Shown piece by piece: positions 47,601 through 59,739 of a stretch of DNA of 64,000 nt (position 1 is the stretch's first letter; every line of letters starts with the position of its first letter). The stretch spans positions 24,555,612 to 24,619,611 of the forward strand of contig OX421497.1 of assembly GCA_949126835.1 (NCBI GenBank). The letters are read 5' to 3'. The DNA is from Anisus vortex (taxonomy: Eukaryota > Mollusca > Gastropoda > Planorbidae). The translations under genes were made by a program, and so were the position numbers. The notes under the pieces were generated by a model that had not been told where the DNA came from, ran no database searches, and saw only the letters and a program-made list of their open reading frames with translations.

Positions 47601-50600
47601 ATATCGCATAAAATATAAATTATAAACTTATAAACAGTGTCATATCAGCGACTAGTACTAGTACTGTCGATAAAAAATGTTATGATAGCCCGTAAGCCGT
47701 AAATTCACGCTAATTACTAGTTGAGCAGTTAAATGCCGTAAAAAAGAATGCATTTATTTATTTCAAAACAAATCAAAATGAAAGATACAATTATAGGTTT
47801 CATAATTGGAAAACCGAATGGTCTATAGAAAGGCCTATTCTAAACTCTAAACAAAAGAAAATTAAGGAAAAAAAAAGACTTTTTTTCTACATGTTAACAC
47901 ATTTAGAAAAAAAAATTCTACTAATGCTGATGACTATTAGAATCTATGTGAACTAAAGTTAACATTATGAAGCTAAAATTGCGCAGCAAGATATTATTTG
48001 TCAACATCGTGTTACTTTCAACTCTTTCTAATATATAAGCAAGTATAGGTATAAGCAATCAGTCAGGGCAACAGGTTTTAATGTTACAGTTTACGTTCAA
48101 AGTTGTCAGCAATTACTATTTAAAATACACGTAGGCATATAGAGTTTATGGTACCTGTAGTTTCATTCACAGAACAATAATGAATTATTTATCTTACAAT
48201 TTGACAAAATCAAGTGTTTCATCTATAGCGAGCATAACAAAATAAGAAAATAAAATGTTTAATAGGCCTATAAATAAGTTGTCCGTATGGTAGGACTAAC
48301 TCAGTCTTAGGAAAATCTAATAGTAAATGGTATATGCCACGTATGTCAATATTGCCTGCATAGAGCAAACATCTTGTTTAGAACATATTCATTCAAGCAC
48401 ACACACAAAGCGCATAAACGTACACAAATATCAAAATAAGCACGTGAATTTATAATTCTTAGATCTAAGATAGAACGTAATATTAAGTTTCCAAGTACTG
48501 TGATTGGACTTGAAAAAAAAAAAAAACTTAAAACTCTGACGGAGGTGCTATTTAAATCTTGCATTAAGTATGATTGATCTGACCATTGGTCATGCCTGAT
48601 CCAGTGAAACCACTGTCTGATTTTAACAGATCGTGCTCAGTAGGCCTACCAGTGCAAAGAGTGATGTTTCCATGGCATTTATAGACACTTATACCACACA
48701 ACACTTAAACACGTTGTTATTGTGCTTAAGTGTCGCTTAATTGTTTAAACGCCAGCACACCAGAATGATCCTTGGACAAACTATGTTATATTATCTTATT
48801 TGTTACAGACGTCTTTCTATACAGATGGTTATTGCGTTTTTCCTAATAGTTCAGACAACCCATTCTGAGATGGATATATAAAGATGTCGACACTCTAATT
48901 CTGAGCCATATCCAAAGTACGTACGTGTAGCTTAACGCCGTGGTCCGTGGCAACCGTCGGCTGTATCCAGCGGTGTATCGCCAGGGGGCCACACATACCA
49001 ATACGCTGCTCATTTAATACATAAAGCACTTACAGAATAATAATAAATATTCACCAAAATGTGTCGGCCTCTGAAAAACTTCTGGTGGCATGAATTGGGG
49101 GGGGGGGGCACACATTTTAAAATGTTTTATACTAATTTTTGTAAGTGCTCCCCTATTCCTTATTCCTTGGCTTCTGGTGAAAAAGGGAGATATCAAATAG
49201 CCTTCAATGTTGCTGGGCTACTAGACTTTACTAGAACATTGCTGAATTTAAAGATATAGGCTACAATTCATCCGTTAGAGAAAAAGGAAAAATGAGAGAG
49301 AGAGAGATAGAGAACTGTACTGTTGCCACAAAAAATGGCCAACGACAATGAACGAGAAATAATAGTGAACACAAGAATAATGAACAATTTTAGAAGTAAA
49401 TATTAGAAGAAAGACTTAGAATAACCAATAGGCCTGCAAGAAAACGATTTGGCTACTTAATTCAGGAATAGCAATAATTTAAAATAAAAAGTATCATCCA
49501 TGGGACAGAACTCTAAAAAAGTTTCTATTCTCCCCTTTTCGAAACTAAGCTTAGTACATTATGAGCAGTAGAGTAACTAGAAGGTGGAGGGTGGAGGTTT
49601 CTGCCCCAAGCGTCAAAGTTTTGATGAGAACCAAATTGACACTTTCTTAAACTCTAGCCTACGTACGTTAGCTTAGTAATAAATGAAAATTACATTTGTT
49701 TTTAAATAAGCGCCAATTTTGACCCGAGCCACAAGCGCCACGGGAGGCGATTGTCTATAGTTACACTACTAAATGGGCCTAAATTATAGGGGTCATTAGG
49801 GGCCTAATGGTTAAGCTTAGAGAATTCAAAATTGGGTTACTTTAGCAGACGTAGCGTGTCAAAAGAAATTGTATTTAAAAAAACACGCTTTTATGCATTG
49901 TCAAGAAAATGGTGTATGATTAACCACAGAGGGCAATCTTCCATATTTAAGAGCAACACAAATAAAAAAAAAAAAAAGACAAGTTGAGTTAAATAATAGC
50001 GTGTACAAATGTTCATCGAAAAAGACTACTGTAATAAAAAAGTTTAATAAATGACCTTTAACAAATTTGAGTTAAATTTTCTAGATTTATTGAGTTAGTG
50101 TTATATAACGCAAAGCAATTATTGTTATTTGTAAACTCATTAAGCTTTCATTTTGTGTGTGCTGTCTCTTGGGTGTGTTATGTATCTTTTCTACTAAAAA
50201 GAGTAAAAAAAAAATAAGTCAAACTAACGCCCTGGGAATCCAAGTCTTGCGGAAAGATTTGATACAGTTCTTCGCTCTTGAAACATTGATATTCTTGGGT
50301 CATGTTGATTGTCGTCTGCTAGAGATGATTTTAATACATTTTATCGATTGTATTGTAAGATATCTTTCCACACCATTTTCTTTAATAATTAAAAACAAAT
50401 TTAAACAAACGACAAAAGTTGTGTTGGTATTGTGTGTTAAATACTGTAACGAATTGAATCTCCAATAATTATATTTAGAGGCATAACTATTAGGTCATTA
50501 GTGGAGAGCACAAATATATAGATATGCACTACAGTTGATGATGGCGTGAGAACTTACTCCAAGTAACTGCACTCCACGGTGTAGATGAATTATAGAGTGA

Positions 50601-53600
50601 TTGGCCTTGATAAATGGAAACGAAAAGTACTTAGAATATGCACTGGCATAATTTGTGAAATATACATTAGATCTAAATAGTATAACAGACTCAAGTTTAC
50701 TTTGATTTGAAAGCCATGAAACAGAGTTATCGACCAAATCATGAAATATAAAATTATTAGCTTTAATACTCGAGTTTAAAAACAACAACAGCATGTAATG
50801 ATAATTAAAATCCAATGATTACTTAAATTAAGAAGTTTATAGTATATTCATATCCATAACTGTCTTTTCTTTTTCATTATGCGCAATTTTTAAAAAAAAT
50901 CGTAGTTTTCTTCCATTTGGAACAATAAAAAACTTTGAAAAAAGTTACTGTTCTAGATGGTGTTTTACTAAACTGTTTGTAAAGTGATAATCAAAGCGGC
51001 TTCTAAGTACAAACATAAACGCCTCGAATTGGGTGTGACTTCACAAAGGGACATAACCTTCATCACTTCAAACCTTTCCTTTAAGCGGGACAAGTCATTC
51101 TTTCAGTTTCAATTCAAATAAATAGTATATAAATAGTGTATAAATAGTATTACTTAGAATGGGCATGTCGAAAGGGAAATAATCCATACAGGACCATAAT
51201 ACTACCAATACATGTAGGCCTACACGAATTAACGTAAGCGTTGACTTTGGCTTAATTTTTCCCCATTCCGTTTAAATTTACTTTTGAACAGTCCATTTTG
51301 TAACAAATTATTTGGCTAAGCTTACAAGATATGCTTGTATATTTTTACAAAATTACTATTTTTGTCATTTTTTTTCTACGCAGTTAGATAGATATCACTG
51401 ACCCACATTTGTATGGAGTTTCTTTATTTCACTTAGCTTTCTTTATATTCCTGAAATTATTTACAAAGATGAATGTTCCAACTGAGATGGGGGAAGGGAG
51501 GTAAAAACGACCAGCAAACAACATGGAAATGTTACGGGGACTTTTTCTTTTGTTTTAAATCCATATTTTTCGGCCAGTTGTGAGAAAGATATCGTGCTCC
51601 GAGCAGGGTTTTAACATCTACACATTGAGTTTCCCCAAATCTTAGTACCAAATCTTTTCCATTGATCCGTGAGTATTTTTGTTTGTTTACCATCTCGTAA
51701 TCGACCATAATTACTTTTATAGAAGAAAAGCATAGAAGAGTTGCTAAAATACTACACGTAATAAGATGAAATAAATAACAAGTAAAGAACCCTTTTAATA
51801 CTTAATTGAAGACAAAACTCATAGATCTATGAAAAAAATATATCAAAATATCAAATTATAAATGGTTTTATTTTTTCGACTAGTCTTATTATACAAAATG
51901 TGTGATGATGATATTCTAGCGCTTACGCCATAAACACAGGAGTGAAACAAGGATGCGTTCTTGCCCCAACTCTCTTTGGGATCTTCTTCTCAACCTTGCT
52001 AAACAATGCCTTTAGAGAATCCAAGGAGGGGATTTACTTGCACACCCGGTCAGACGGAGGGCTTTTCAGATTGTCCAGGCTACGGGCAAGGCGAAAAATC
52101 CGCAGAAGAACAGTCAAAGACTTGCTGTTCGCGGATGACGCCGCCTTTGACACACACACTGAGGAGGAGCTACAATCCTCGATGGACCGCTTCTCCAAGA
52201 CCTGCCAAGATTTTGGTCTAACAATTAGTATAAGAAAGACCAACGTGATGGTTCAAGGAGCTGACCCACCCAACATATACATCAACGGTACCAAATTAGA
52301 TGTTGATCAGTTCACATACCTTGGCTCCACCATCACCACCGATCTATCACTGGACACAGAAATCAGCAAGAGAATTGGCAAGGCTTCCGCGACTTTATCC
52401 AGGCTAACGCAAAGAGTATGGGCCAACAAGATGCTGTCTATTAATAAAAAAAATAGCTGTCTATCGTGCATGTGTGATCAGCACTCTCCTGTACGCCAGC
52501 GAAACTTGGACCCTGTACGCATCGCAAGAAAAGAGACTCTCTTCTTTCCACATGCGCTGTCTCAGGCGCATACTTGGGATATCTTGGAAGGACCGCATAA
52601 CATACAACGAGGTCTTGCAACGGGCTGACATGCCTAGCATGATCACTCTCCTTCGCCAACGACGTCTTCGGTGGCTTGGCCATGTTTCCAGGATGGAGGA
52701 TGGGCGAATCCCAAATGACCTGCTATATGCGGAGCTCGCTGAAGGCAAGAGAGCTACTGGCCGCCCCCAACTCAGGTTCAAGGACGTCTGCAAACGTGAC
52801 CTAAAGGCTATAGATGTAGAGGTTGGAAACTGAAAGAACCTTGCTCAGCACAGAAATAGTTGGAGAGGCACCTTACACACCGGTATAAATGCGGCAGAGG
52901 GCAAACTTCGCCTTATGGCGGAGGCTAAAAGAGCAGCGAAAAAAAGTAGGCTGCCCCTAACAATCTCCAACGGTCCAGCTTTCAAGTGCCAGAGATGCGA
53001 CAGAGCCTGTCTCTCAAGTATAGGTCTCCACAGACACAGTCAATTTTGCAGGGCTGGCCAAATCACAGGAGCGCAAATCTAATCGTCTTTCGAGACTATG
53101 GAGCCAATGATGATGATGATGATATGTATCTATGTATCTAGCTCGTCTCTTCGTATTATAACATCTAGCTCGTCTCTTCGTATTATAACATCTAGCTCGT
53201 CTCTTCGTATTATAACATCTAGCATGCTCAATCACTCGTTGACTCAATGTACTCTCTTTCCCATCTTGTTTCCAGGATTTGAAAGATAATATTGAATTGT
53301 TATATGGAACCAATCAAAATGGAAATTTGTTTTGATTACACAGTGGGGTTTTTCAGCATCAGTAGGCCTAATGACCATGATAAAAAACCAAGTTCACATC
53401 AGAAATATAGAAAACATTGATCGCTTATTATCCAAAATTGCATAAATTAGGATTAGAATTCCGTCCCAAGATAAGGAAATAGCATTGGTTCAGAACAAAC
53501 TGAAGAGTTCAAAAATATTTCTAAATAAGTGTAATACAGTTAAAGCTACGAAAAATATATAATTCGGTGAAAGGATTCATTCCTTCTATTTAACACAAAC

Positions 53601-56600
53601 ATTGATCTTTACCATATAGTAATGAACTGATTTCAATTTGTAATAAAATAAAATAATAACATATGCACCACTGATGAATAGATACGGGTCAGTGAAAAGC
53701 CAGATAAACATTGCTAAATAATTTATCAGCGCACTTCGTCTTTTCTATACCCATGAATTCACATACCGGTATTTAGAAACAGAAAATGGGCCTAGAACAA
53801 CTTACCGGAAGACTCTGATCTTGCAGGTATAGACGGAAGTCTTGGATGTTTCTTGAAGGAAGAATAGTTCATAGTAGTCATGCCTCTATCTAATGAGGTC
53901 AGGTCGCGGAACATTCGTGGCAAGTGTTGCTGGAGTGGCTCAGAGATACGATGAGGTAGATGGTGAAATGGATCCGGAGCTGACATGGAAACTAAATGTA
54001 ACAAATCAATTGTGTGTAATATCAGTTGTTGGAAATTTTTTTTTTTTTTTTTTTTTTTTTAATAATTATATGCGGTTTTAAATATTTATAATTAATGTGT
54101 GTTTATCATTAAAACTCAATTGTAGCCTATAAGTAGCTTTTAAATTATACAAATATAATAAAGATGAAAAGAAACAAAAAAATTGTGTTTTTTTTTAAGG
54201 TCAAGTTGTCAACGTTATAAAAAGAACGAATTTGTCACTCTTGAGGTTAACAGATAGGCGTCTTTAGTTTCAGTCTTCTTTTACAATAGTGTCTATGTAG
54301 CTCAAGTTTAATATTGGTCTATTAGACAATGAAATGTGATACTGTTGACCTAATGAATCGTATTAAACCTGACAGTGATAGCAAGCTAGATTTTCTGTGT
54401 TGTTTTTGTGTGTGTGGTTTATGTGGTAAGTTCGGGATTTCGGGATGGTCTATGATTGGTGTTGCCGACACTGTGGTGAAATAGTGCGAGTGTGCTAAAA
54501 CTGAAAGTCTGCATACGATTGGAGGATGGAATTGAATAATTTAATATAATATATTTTCTGACTATTGAGCGCTCTCTATATTATCGCACATAGACTAGAC
54601 TAGTTTTAAAAAAGAGTATCAAGTTCCAAATATGAAAACTTTTTTTTTTTTAAACCGTTGCAGCGTGACAATTCAAATGAAGTCTCAGGTGGAAAAAATA
54701 TATAGTCTAGGCTAAACTAATTTTTTAAAAGTGCCAAATATCAAAAGACTTAACTACTATATAAAATAATCATGGTTTCACAAATATAATTTTTTCAATT
54801 TTCATGAAAAATGTAACTTACGTTCTTCTTCTATATCATTAGGTAATGGGTGTCTTGGTTGTAAAGACATATGGTTGCTGAAATATGAACAGATTATCTA
54901 ATTTACAACACTGACACACAAAAACAACAATAATTATATTATATTATGTTGTCTTAATCGATAAAACAAAGCAGGAATTCGAGCAGTAACTGAAAACACA
55001 TTGTTACAAATATTTTAAAATAAAAAGGATTTTTACAGACAAAGTTTTACATAAAGATTTAAACACAGATATTAGAACTTTGAACAGTGAGTAAACACAA
55101 TAATAAAAAATACAATACTCGGTGTGTCTATACCTGGGTAACCTAATACCTCTTCCATGAAATAAATCTTTGGCATGGGTAGGCATTGCAATGGCCTTGA
55201 GTTTCTGAATTTCTCGTCCAATGTCAAATCTGAAACCGCAATAGAATTCAGCTGTAGAGCCCCAAAAGCAGATTCAATATAAATAAACTATATGAATATT
55301 CAACAATACATTGTAAAAAAACAACAACAACGATGATTGAATGAAAACCACGCACCTCTCTTCAAATTCAATTTGTTTTCCGCCCATGATGAGATCGAAC
55401 TGTGCTCTGTGAGGCAGCAATTCTTTTTTTCTCCTGCTTCCCCTGACAGACTCCATGTATTCTAAGCCAGACTGAAGTCTTTCTCTCTGGCTTGTACTAG
55501 TGCTATTTAGAAACGACGCATAGGAATCGTTTAGTAATGGATACATAGGTTATAGAAGATGTCAATATAAATCCCAACTAATGAACTTTTAGGACAAAAT
55601 ATAAAAGCAAATTATATAAATAATTTCCTATTGTTCTTTAACAGCTTTTTTTGAATGGTACGAACTGCAAGCGTACATAGCATAATTGAAGTAACTACAA
55701 TTGATACATTTAAAACGTTGACTTTCAGATATCGTTAATTAAAAAAGAAATACATCAAGCAAAGAATTAGTTCTATTAGTATTAAATTGTACCGTTAACA
55801 ATTTAATTTTCAATATTTTTCATTAAATAAACTCGAAATCTAGAAATGCAATAAATGCTCCTTTATATCTGAAAAATGACTAATGCATATTTGATAACTA
55901 ATATTTTATTCTACAACTGATGTTTATAATGTGTAGGCCATATGCCTACTTATTTCACGCCTCCTTCCCACACAAAAATTAGCTATGAGGTGTCACACAC
56001 ATAGATAATATGCACATAAATATACAAACATATTTTGACGTTATATTCTTCTAATACAGTCAATACTGTATATACACACATTTCTTACCTGTCCATTGGT
56101 TTCATGTTCATAAAATCCATCTAAAGACAAGCAAATAATGACATTGGATCAATTTAATTGCAATAAAAGAAATAGCGGAGTCACTTGTCATCATATTTAA
56201 TTGTTAAGATTGTCTAAATGTTTTAAAGCGTTTACGCGTATTTCATGGATTTAAATCCTTTATTAGATGATATTTCATATCTTATTATCATCTACCCATC
56301 AACCCGCCCACCTATTTGTCTACCTACAAATCTATCTACCTACCCACCTACTTACCCAGCAAGCTATCTTTATATTTGTGAGTCTATCTACTTATCTAAG
56401 TCTGTCTGTCTATCAATCAATCTATCTGTTTCTCAATCATTAATCAATCTATCAAATTAAATTATGTTTCTGTCTGCCAGCCTTTCTCTCCATCTATCTG
56501 TTTATATATCTGTATATCTAATTCTATAATCTATCAATATATCTGTCTGTCAGTCTGTTTGTCTATCTATATTTATCTATCTATCAGTCTGTGAGTCAAA

Positions 56601-59600
56601 CTATCTATCTTTAGCCATCTAACTATATATGTATTTGTCTGACTCTAGGTATTTCTACAACTTGTCTTTATCTATATTTATGTCTGTCACTGATGAAATA
56701 GCTAGGGTGACAGCACAAAACGGAGGTGCTGAAAAGTATATCCCTGGCACCCCCCCCCCCTTTCCTAAAAAAAAACCAACAACAACAAACAATCTTGATC
56801 ACCAGGACAGGGAATGGTTAGTCGTATAGAGAGAAGCTACTTAAGAGAGCGGACACAGGGAGAGAGACTTGACACAGGGATAGACTACTTGCTTTAAGAA
56901 CTAACACCGTGTAATTATGTGATGCCGATTTAAAACAAGAAAATCATAAAAACGAAGTTTTCATTATACTCCCTTTATTTGCAAACTAAGTTTACCATCA
57001 TATAATTAAATAATTGATTGACTACTGCAAATGAAAAACTATAAAAAGTTGCACAGGCATATCTCTTATTCTTTCCTTTTAAGAAATGAATATTGCCATA
57101 AGTGTAGTATTATTAAGTCGTTTTAACTGAAAATTTGATAGGATGTATTGTTAGGCGCCACAAATCTGCCGTCCAAATTTCAGCTCGATCGGACCACGGG
57201 AAGTGGTTGAAAAATCGAAGGAAAGTTTTGCACGACGATTGTATCGAAGCAAAGTTTTGCACGACGATTGCAGACAGACAGAAAATGCAACTTAAAATAA
57301 AGGGAGTAATAAAGGGAGTAAAAAAAACACCATAAAAACGAAGTTTTTGTTATACTCCCTTTATTTGTAAACTAAGTTTACCATCATGTAATTAAATAAT
57401 TGATTGACTACTGCAAATGAAACGTACAGAAAAAAATATCTGTGTCGCAAATCTCAAAAATATCTCCTTACTCCGTATGAATTGTTCTAAAAATAATTTT
57501 AGCGCATAATTTTTTTTTCTAGCTTTGCGCCGAAAAACTATAAAAAGTTGCACAGGCATTTTTAAAGTGAAACCAAACATTTTCTTATACTTTCCTTTTA
57601 AGAAATGAATATTGTCATAAGTGTAGTATTATTAAGTTGTTTTAACTGAAAATTTGATAGGATGTATTGTTATTCGGGGCAAGTCTGCTGTCCAAATTTC
57701 AGCTTGATCGGACCACGGGAAGTGGTCGAAAAATCGAAGCCAATTCTTGCACCATTGCAATCAGACATACAGACAGAAAATGCAACTTAAAATAAAGGGA
57801 GTAAAAAATGAATTCTATTAATCAGTGTTATAGTTTGTATATATATATATATAAAGATATGTCTGTCTGCCTGTGCTTAAAAAAGACTTACACTATTGAC
57901 AATTATTGGATACAAACATACTGCATTACAGCTCTTGGCCTTATCGATCATTAAATGTAAATTCTAGTTGTGAATCCTCAAACACTCTACACTATGTACA
58001 CACCTGATACCTGTCCGTATGCAACATGACACCTCGCCTTGACAATGATCCATAGTCATTACCGCCAAAAGTATCCATATGGCGCTTTGCTATAGGAATC
58101 TTTTTTAACACTGTTGAAGACCTGTTGATAACAAAATACACCTATACGGTCTGACCAACCCAATTTATTTTGACCTATTCATGGCTCATAACAAAATAAT
58201 ACACAAAATATAATAGGCCTGAGGTAAATGAGTTCAATAACTATGGCACAGTGTTGGTAAATCACAGTGTGGGGCGGTGCCTACATGCTTTCTAGCAACG
58301 TAGCATAATAAAACACACACACCATAAGAAGGCTAAATATAATAATAAATGATATGAGCGAATTACCAACGTCATTGGCCCTCGCGAGGATCTACTCAGC
58401 GCCATTAAATGCAAAAAAAACAACAACAACCTCAGATGGTACGGGCATGAGGCAAGATCCGAAGACCTGGCTAAAGCCACCCTGCAGGGCACAGTGGTTG
58501 GTGGAAGAAAGAGAGGCAGGCAGAAGAGACGATGGGAGGATGACATCAGGGTGTAGACCGGACTGTCGCTCGTGGATTCCCAGAGGGCGGCGCAGGACCG
58601 AGACGAATGACATACAATCGCTCAACAGTCAAAACAATGGTGCCCCAACTAGCCTCACTCGGGTTATGGAATAGGTGAAGGTGAAATGATATAAAAATAT
58701 CACTTTGAACTAGATCTATATGATATATCCGGTGCCGGTTGATGACCCTGAGAGGCCCTAGGCACAAAATAAGATTTGGTACCCTCTTATTATTAGTAAT
58801 TCAAAATATAAACCATATATAACTATAAACTACAATTTATTATTTTGCAATGAAGCAAAATTTACAATAAGATGTTTTATTATTGTATGCACATTTCATA
58901 CTATTAAAAAATCACAAATTCATTCATAATATATTCTTTTTGTAACGTAATGCTGGTAAACCACAGTGTGGGGCGGTCCATTATTGTGAATCCTGGTTCA
59001 GCTGCACCATTTGCAGTATAGCACCTCGTGGACCACCGAATGGGTAAATTCCTGCTGTGGAAAATGTCCATGTTGCTCTATTTTCCCTTTCAGATTTAAT
59101 TCATTGAAATGGTTACGACATTTTCACTCTAATGGCGTACATGTAGACATACTGTATACATGACTTAGCCTAGAGTACTCTCAGCTTGCGTTGTTTATCA
59201 TTAATGCCACGGATATTAAATCTGAGACAAATCATATTGCGGTTTTCGTCCCCAAGGAGATAAATGAAAAAAAAGTTCCCTGATTCATCTTGTCTTTACA
59301 AGAAAGCAAAGTGCAAATAGGTAATATTATGTTACTCAGGCTGTTTGCTCTTCTCAAATTGCGGCATCTGAAATTGGGCAACGGCCAATTCTGAATTGAG
59401 AAATAAATGAATGTTAGACCTACAATGGCGTCTTCTAGGGTAAAAGTGGCTAGAGTGGCACATTAGCTACAAGACCTCTAAGCCAAATTTACTGAAAGTA
59501 ATTGAGTTTTGACTGATCATTTACTGATCATGAACATTTGCAGTTTAAATTTAGGAAGTATTAGATACAGTTGAACCTACACAAATTAAATTAACTACTA

Positions 59601-59730
59601 AATGAAGTACTACAGACAGTTGAACTCACATAAATTGTCCAGATTGGTAAGAGGGAATGTCAGGGTTGGCTTCATATTCCAAACTGTCAGAAGTTCCATA
59701 TTCAGATGTTGTCGCTGGTTTTGATTTTGT
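41601..59730 (-). CDS. Unrecognised multi-exon protein with EF-hand-like C-terminal region (16 exons, 539 codons seen)
   Basis: Exons, 5' to 3': 59730-59630, 58121-58004, 56120-56089, 55502-55356, 55229-55134, 54877-54822, 53991-53806, 47111-47015, 46607-46536, 45999-45834, 45545-45460, 45245-45170, 43389-43301, 43174-43105, 42468-42328, 41687-41601 (TAA). All have AG/GT borders, and their phases join without a stop. The N-terminal half is polar (ERLQSGLEYMESVRGSRRKK; FDIGREIQKLKAIAMPTHAK). The middle is acidic and Ser/Asn-rich, likely disordered. From LLRYDQLKKQL it looks helical, with an EF-hand-like KDNDTADAGRISMDNFKRIL whose loop is two residues too long for a canonical calcium site. The least certain join is 53806 to 47111 (6.7-kb intron): the two halves could be separate genes, the second starting at ATG 47196. 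I do not recognise the family. Introns carry LINE, MITE and hAT insertions. Confidence 0.7.
43778..45040 (+). pseudogene. 5'-truncated LINE reverse transcriptase
   Basis: It begins within the reverse-transcriptase domain (AERIIAEEQAGFRQGRSTTE), then VFVDFKKAFDRVRH, GCLLSPTLFNIFLERI, the catalytic FADD box in LQFADDIDGLAGSEEG, FKYLGAIVSEEG and the late ACESWTL, EWHGHVTRI and RGRQKKRWEDI segments. Stops interrupt it after EQIFNL and in the GV.QGC motif (TGA in place of Arg), and there are frameshifts near 44312 and 44880. The endonuclease part is absent. It sits antisense in an intron of the minus-strand gene, between exons at 45170 and 43389. Confidence 0.92.
47200..51910. other. Intron or intergenic DNA of the minus-strand gene, no further gene seen
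   Basis: If the gene model is right this is one long intron. A G run (49097-49108) and a GC-richer patch (48925-49000) suggest old mobile-element pieces. No splice-bounded coding segment convinced me. Confidence 0.45.
51916..53131 (+). pseudogene. 5'-truncated LINE with C-terminal C2HC zinc finger
   Basis: It starts in the reverse-transcriptase domain (YAINTGVKQGCVLAPTLFGI), followed by LLFADDAAF (catalytic FADD), FTYLGSTITTDLSLD, LLYASETWTL, RWLGHVSRMEDGRIP and, after a TGA replacing a likely Trp near 52831, a tail ending in a finger (52981-53049) with spacing C-x2-C-x12-H-x3-C. One frameshift in an A run near 52447 and one stop break it. It ends in (GAT)n at 53106-53122. A different lineage from the LINE at 43778. 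It lies in the longest intron of the minus-strand gene. Confidence 0.92.
53147..53225. repeat. 29-bp tandem repeat, three copies, at LINE 3' end
   Basis: TCTAGCTCGTCTCTTCGTAT plus TATAACA repeats three times directly after the (GAT)n tail of the LINE. The minus-strand open frame over it is only a translation of the repeat. Confidence 0.9.
54036..54060. repeat. Poly-T run
   Basis: About 25 consecutive T just upstream (minus strand) of the exon at 53991. It may be the poly-A tail of a minus-strand retroposed sequence or simple slippage. Confidence 0.6.
56270..56640. repeat. Degenerate (CTAT)n/(CTGT)n microsatellite
   Basis: A long tetranucleotide-rich stretch of CTAT, CTAC and CTGT variants lies inside an intron of the minus-strand gene. 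The open frame across it has no meaning beyond the repeat. Confidence 0.85.
56945..57806. mobile_element. Two tandem MITE copies with TACTCCCTTTATTT termini
   Basis: Copy 1 (about 56964-57320) and copy 2 (about 57350-57804) each begin TTATACTCCCTTTATTTG and end AAATAAAGGGAGTAA, an inverted repeat. Both contain CCAAATTTCAGCT.GATCGG, GACCACGGGAAGTGG and a CAGACAGACAGAAAATGC tail. The sequence CATAAAAACGAAGTTTT precedes both, so the repeated unit is about 385 bp and head-to-tail. Non-coding. Confidence 0.85.
58405..58680 (+). pseudogene. LINE 3'-end fragment
   Basis: The translation LRWYGHEARSEDLAKATLQG, then GGRKRGRQKRRWEDDIRV, matches the extreme C-terminus of LINE reverse transcriptases and is close to the end of the LINE at 43778-45040. 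It is severely 5'-truncated and has stops. It lies in an intron of the minus-strand gene. Confidence 0.8.
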
Positions 59731-59739
59731 CTGTAATAC

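Noticed and set aside
50157..50468. 103-residue plus-strand frame
   Set aside because: AT-rich, no recognisable motif and no supporting splice or promoter context. Within chance expectation for this composition.
50540..50590. Possible extra minus-strand exon with a GTAAGT donor near 50556
   Set aside because: The donor is good, but I found no acceptor giving an open frame in the required phase.
53014..53313. 99-residue minus-strand frame with RARCYNTKR repeats
   Set aside because: It is the translation of the three-copy 29-bp repeat and the LINE tail.
56245..56460. 71-residue Tyr/Pro/Ser-rich frame
   Set aside because: It is the translation of a CTAT/CTAC microsatellite.
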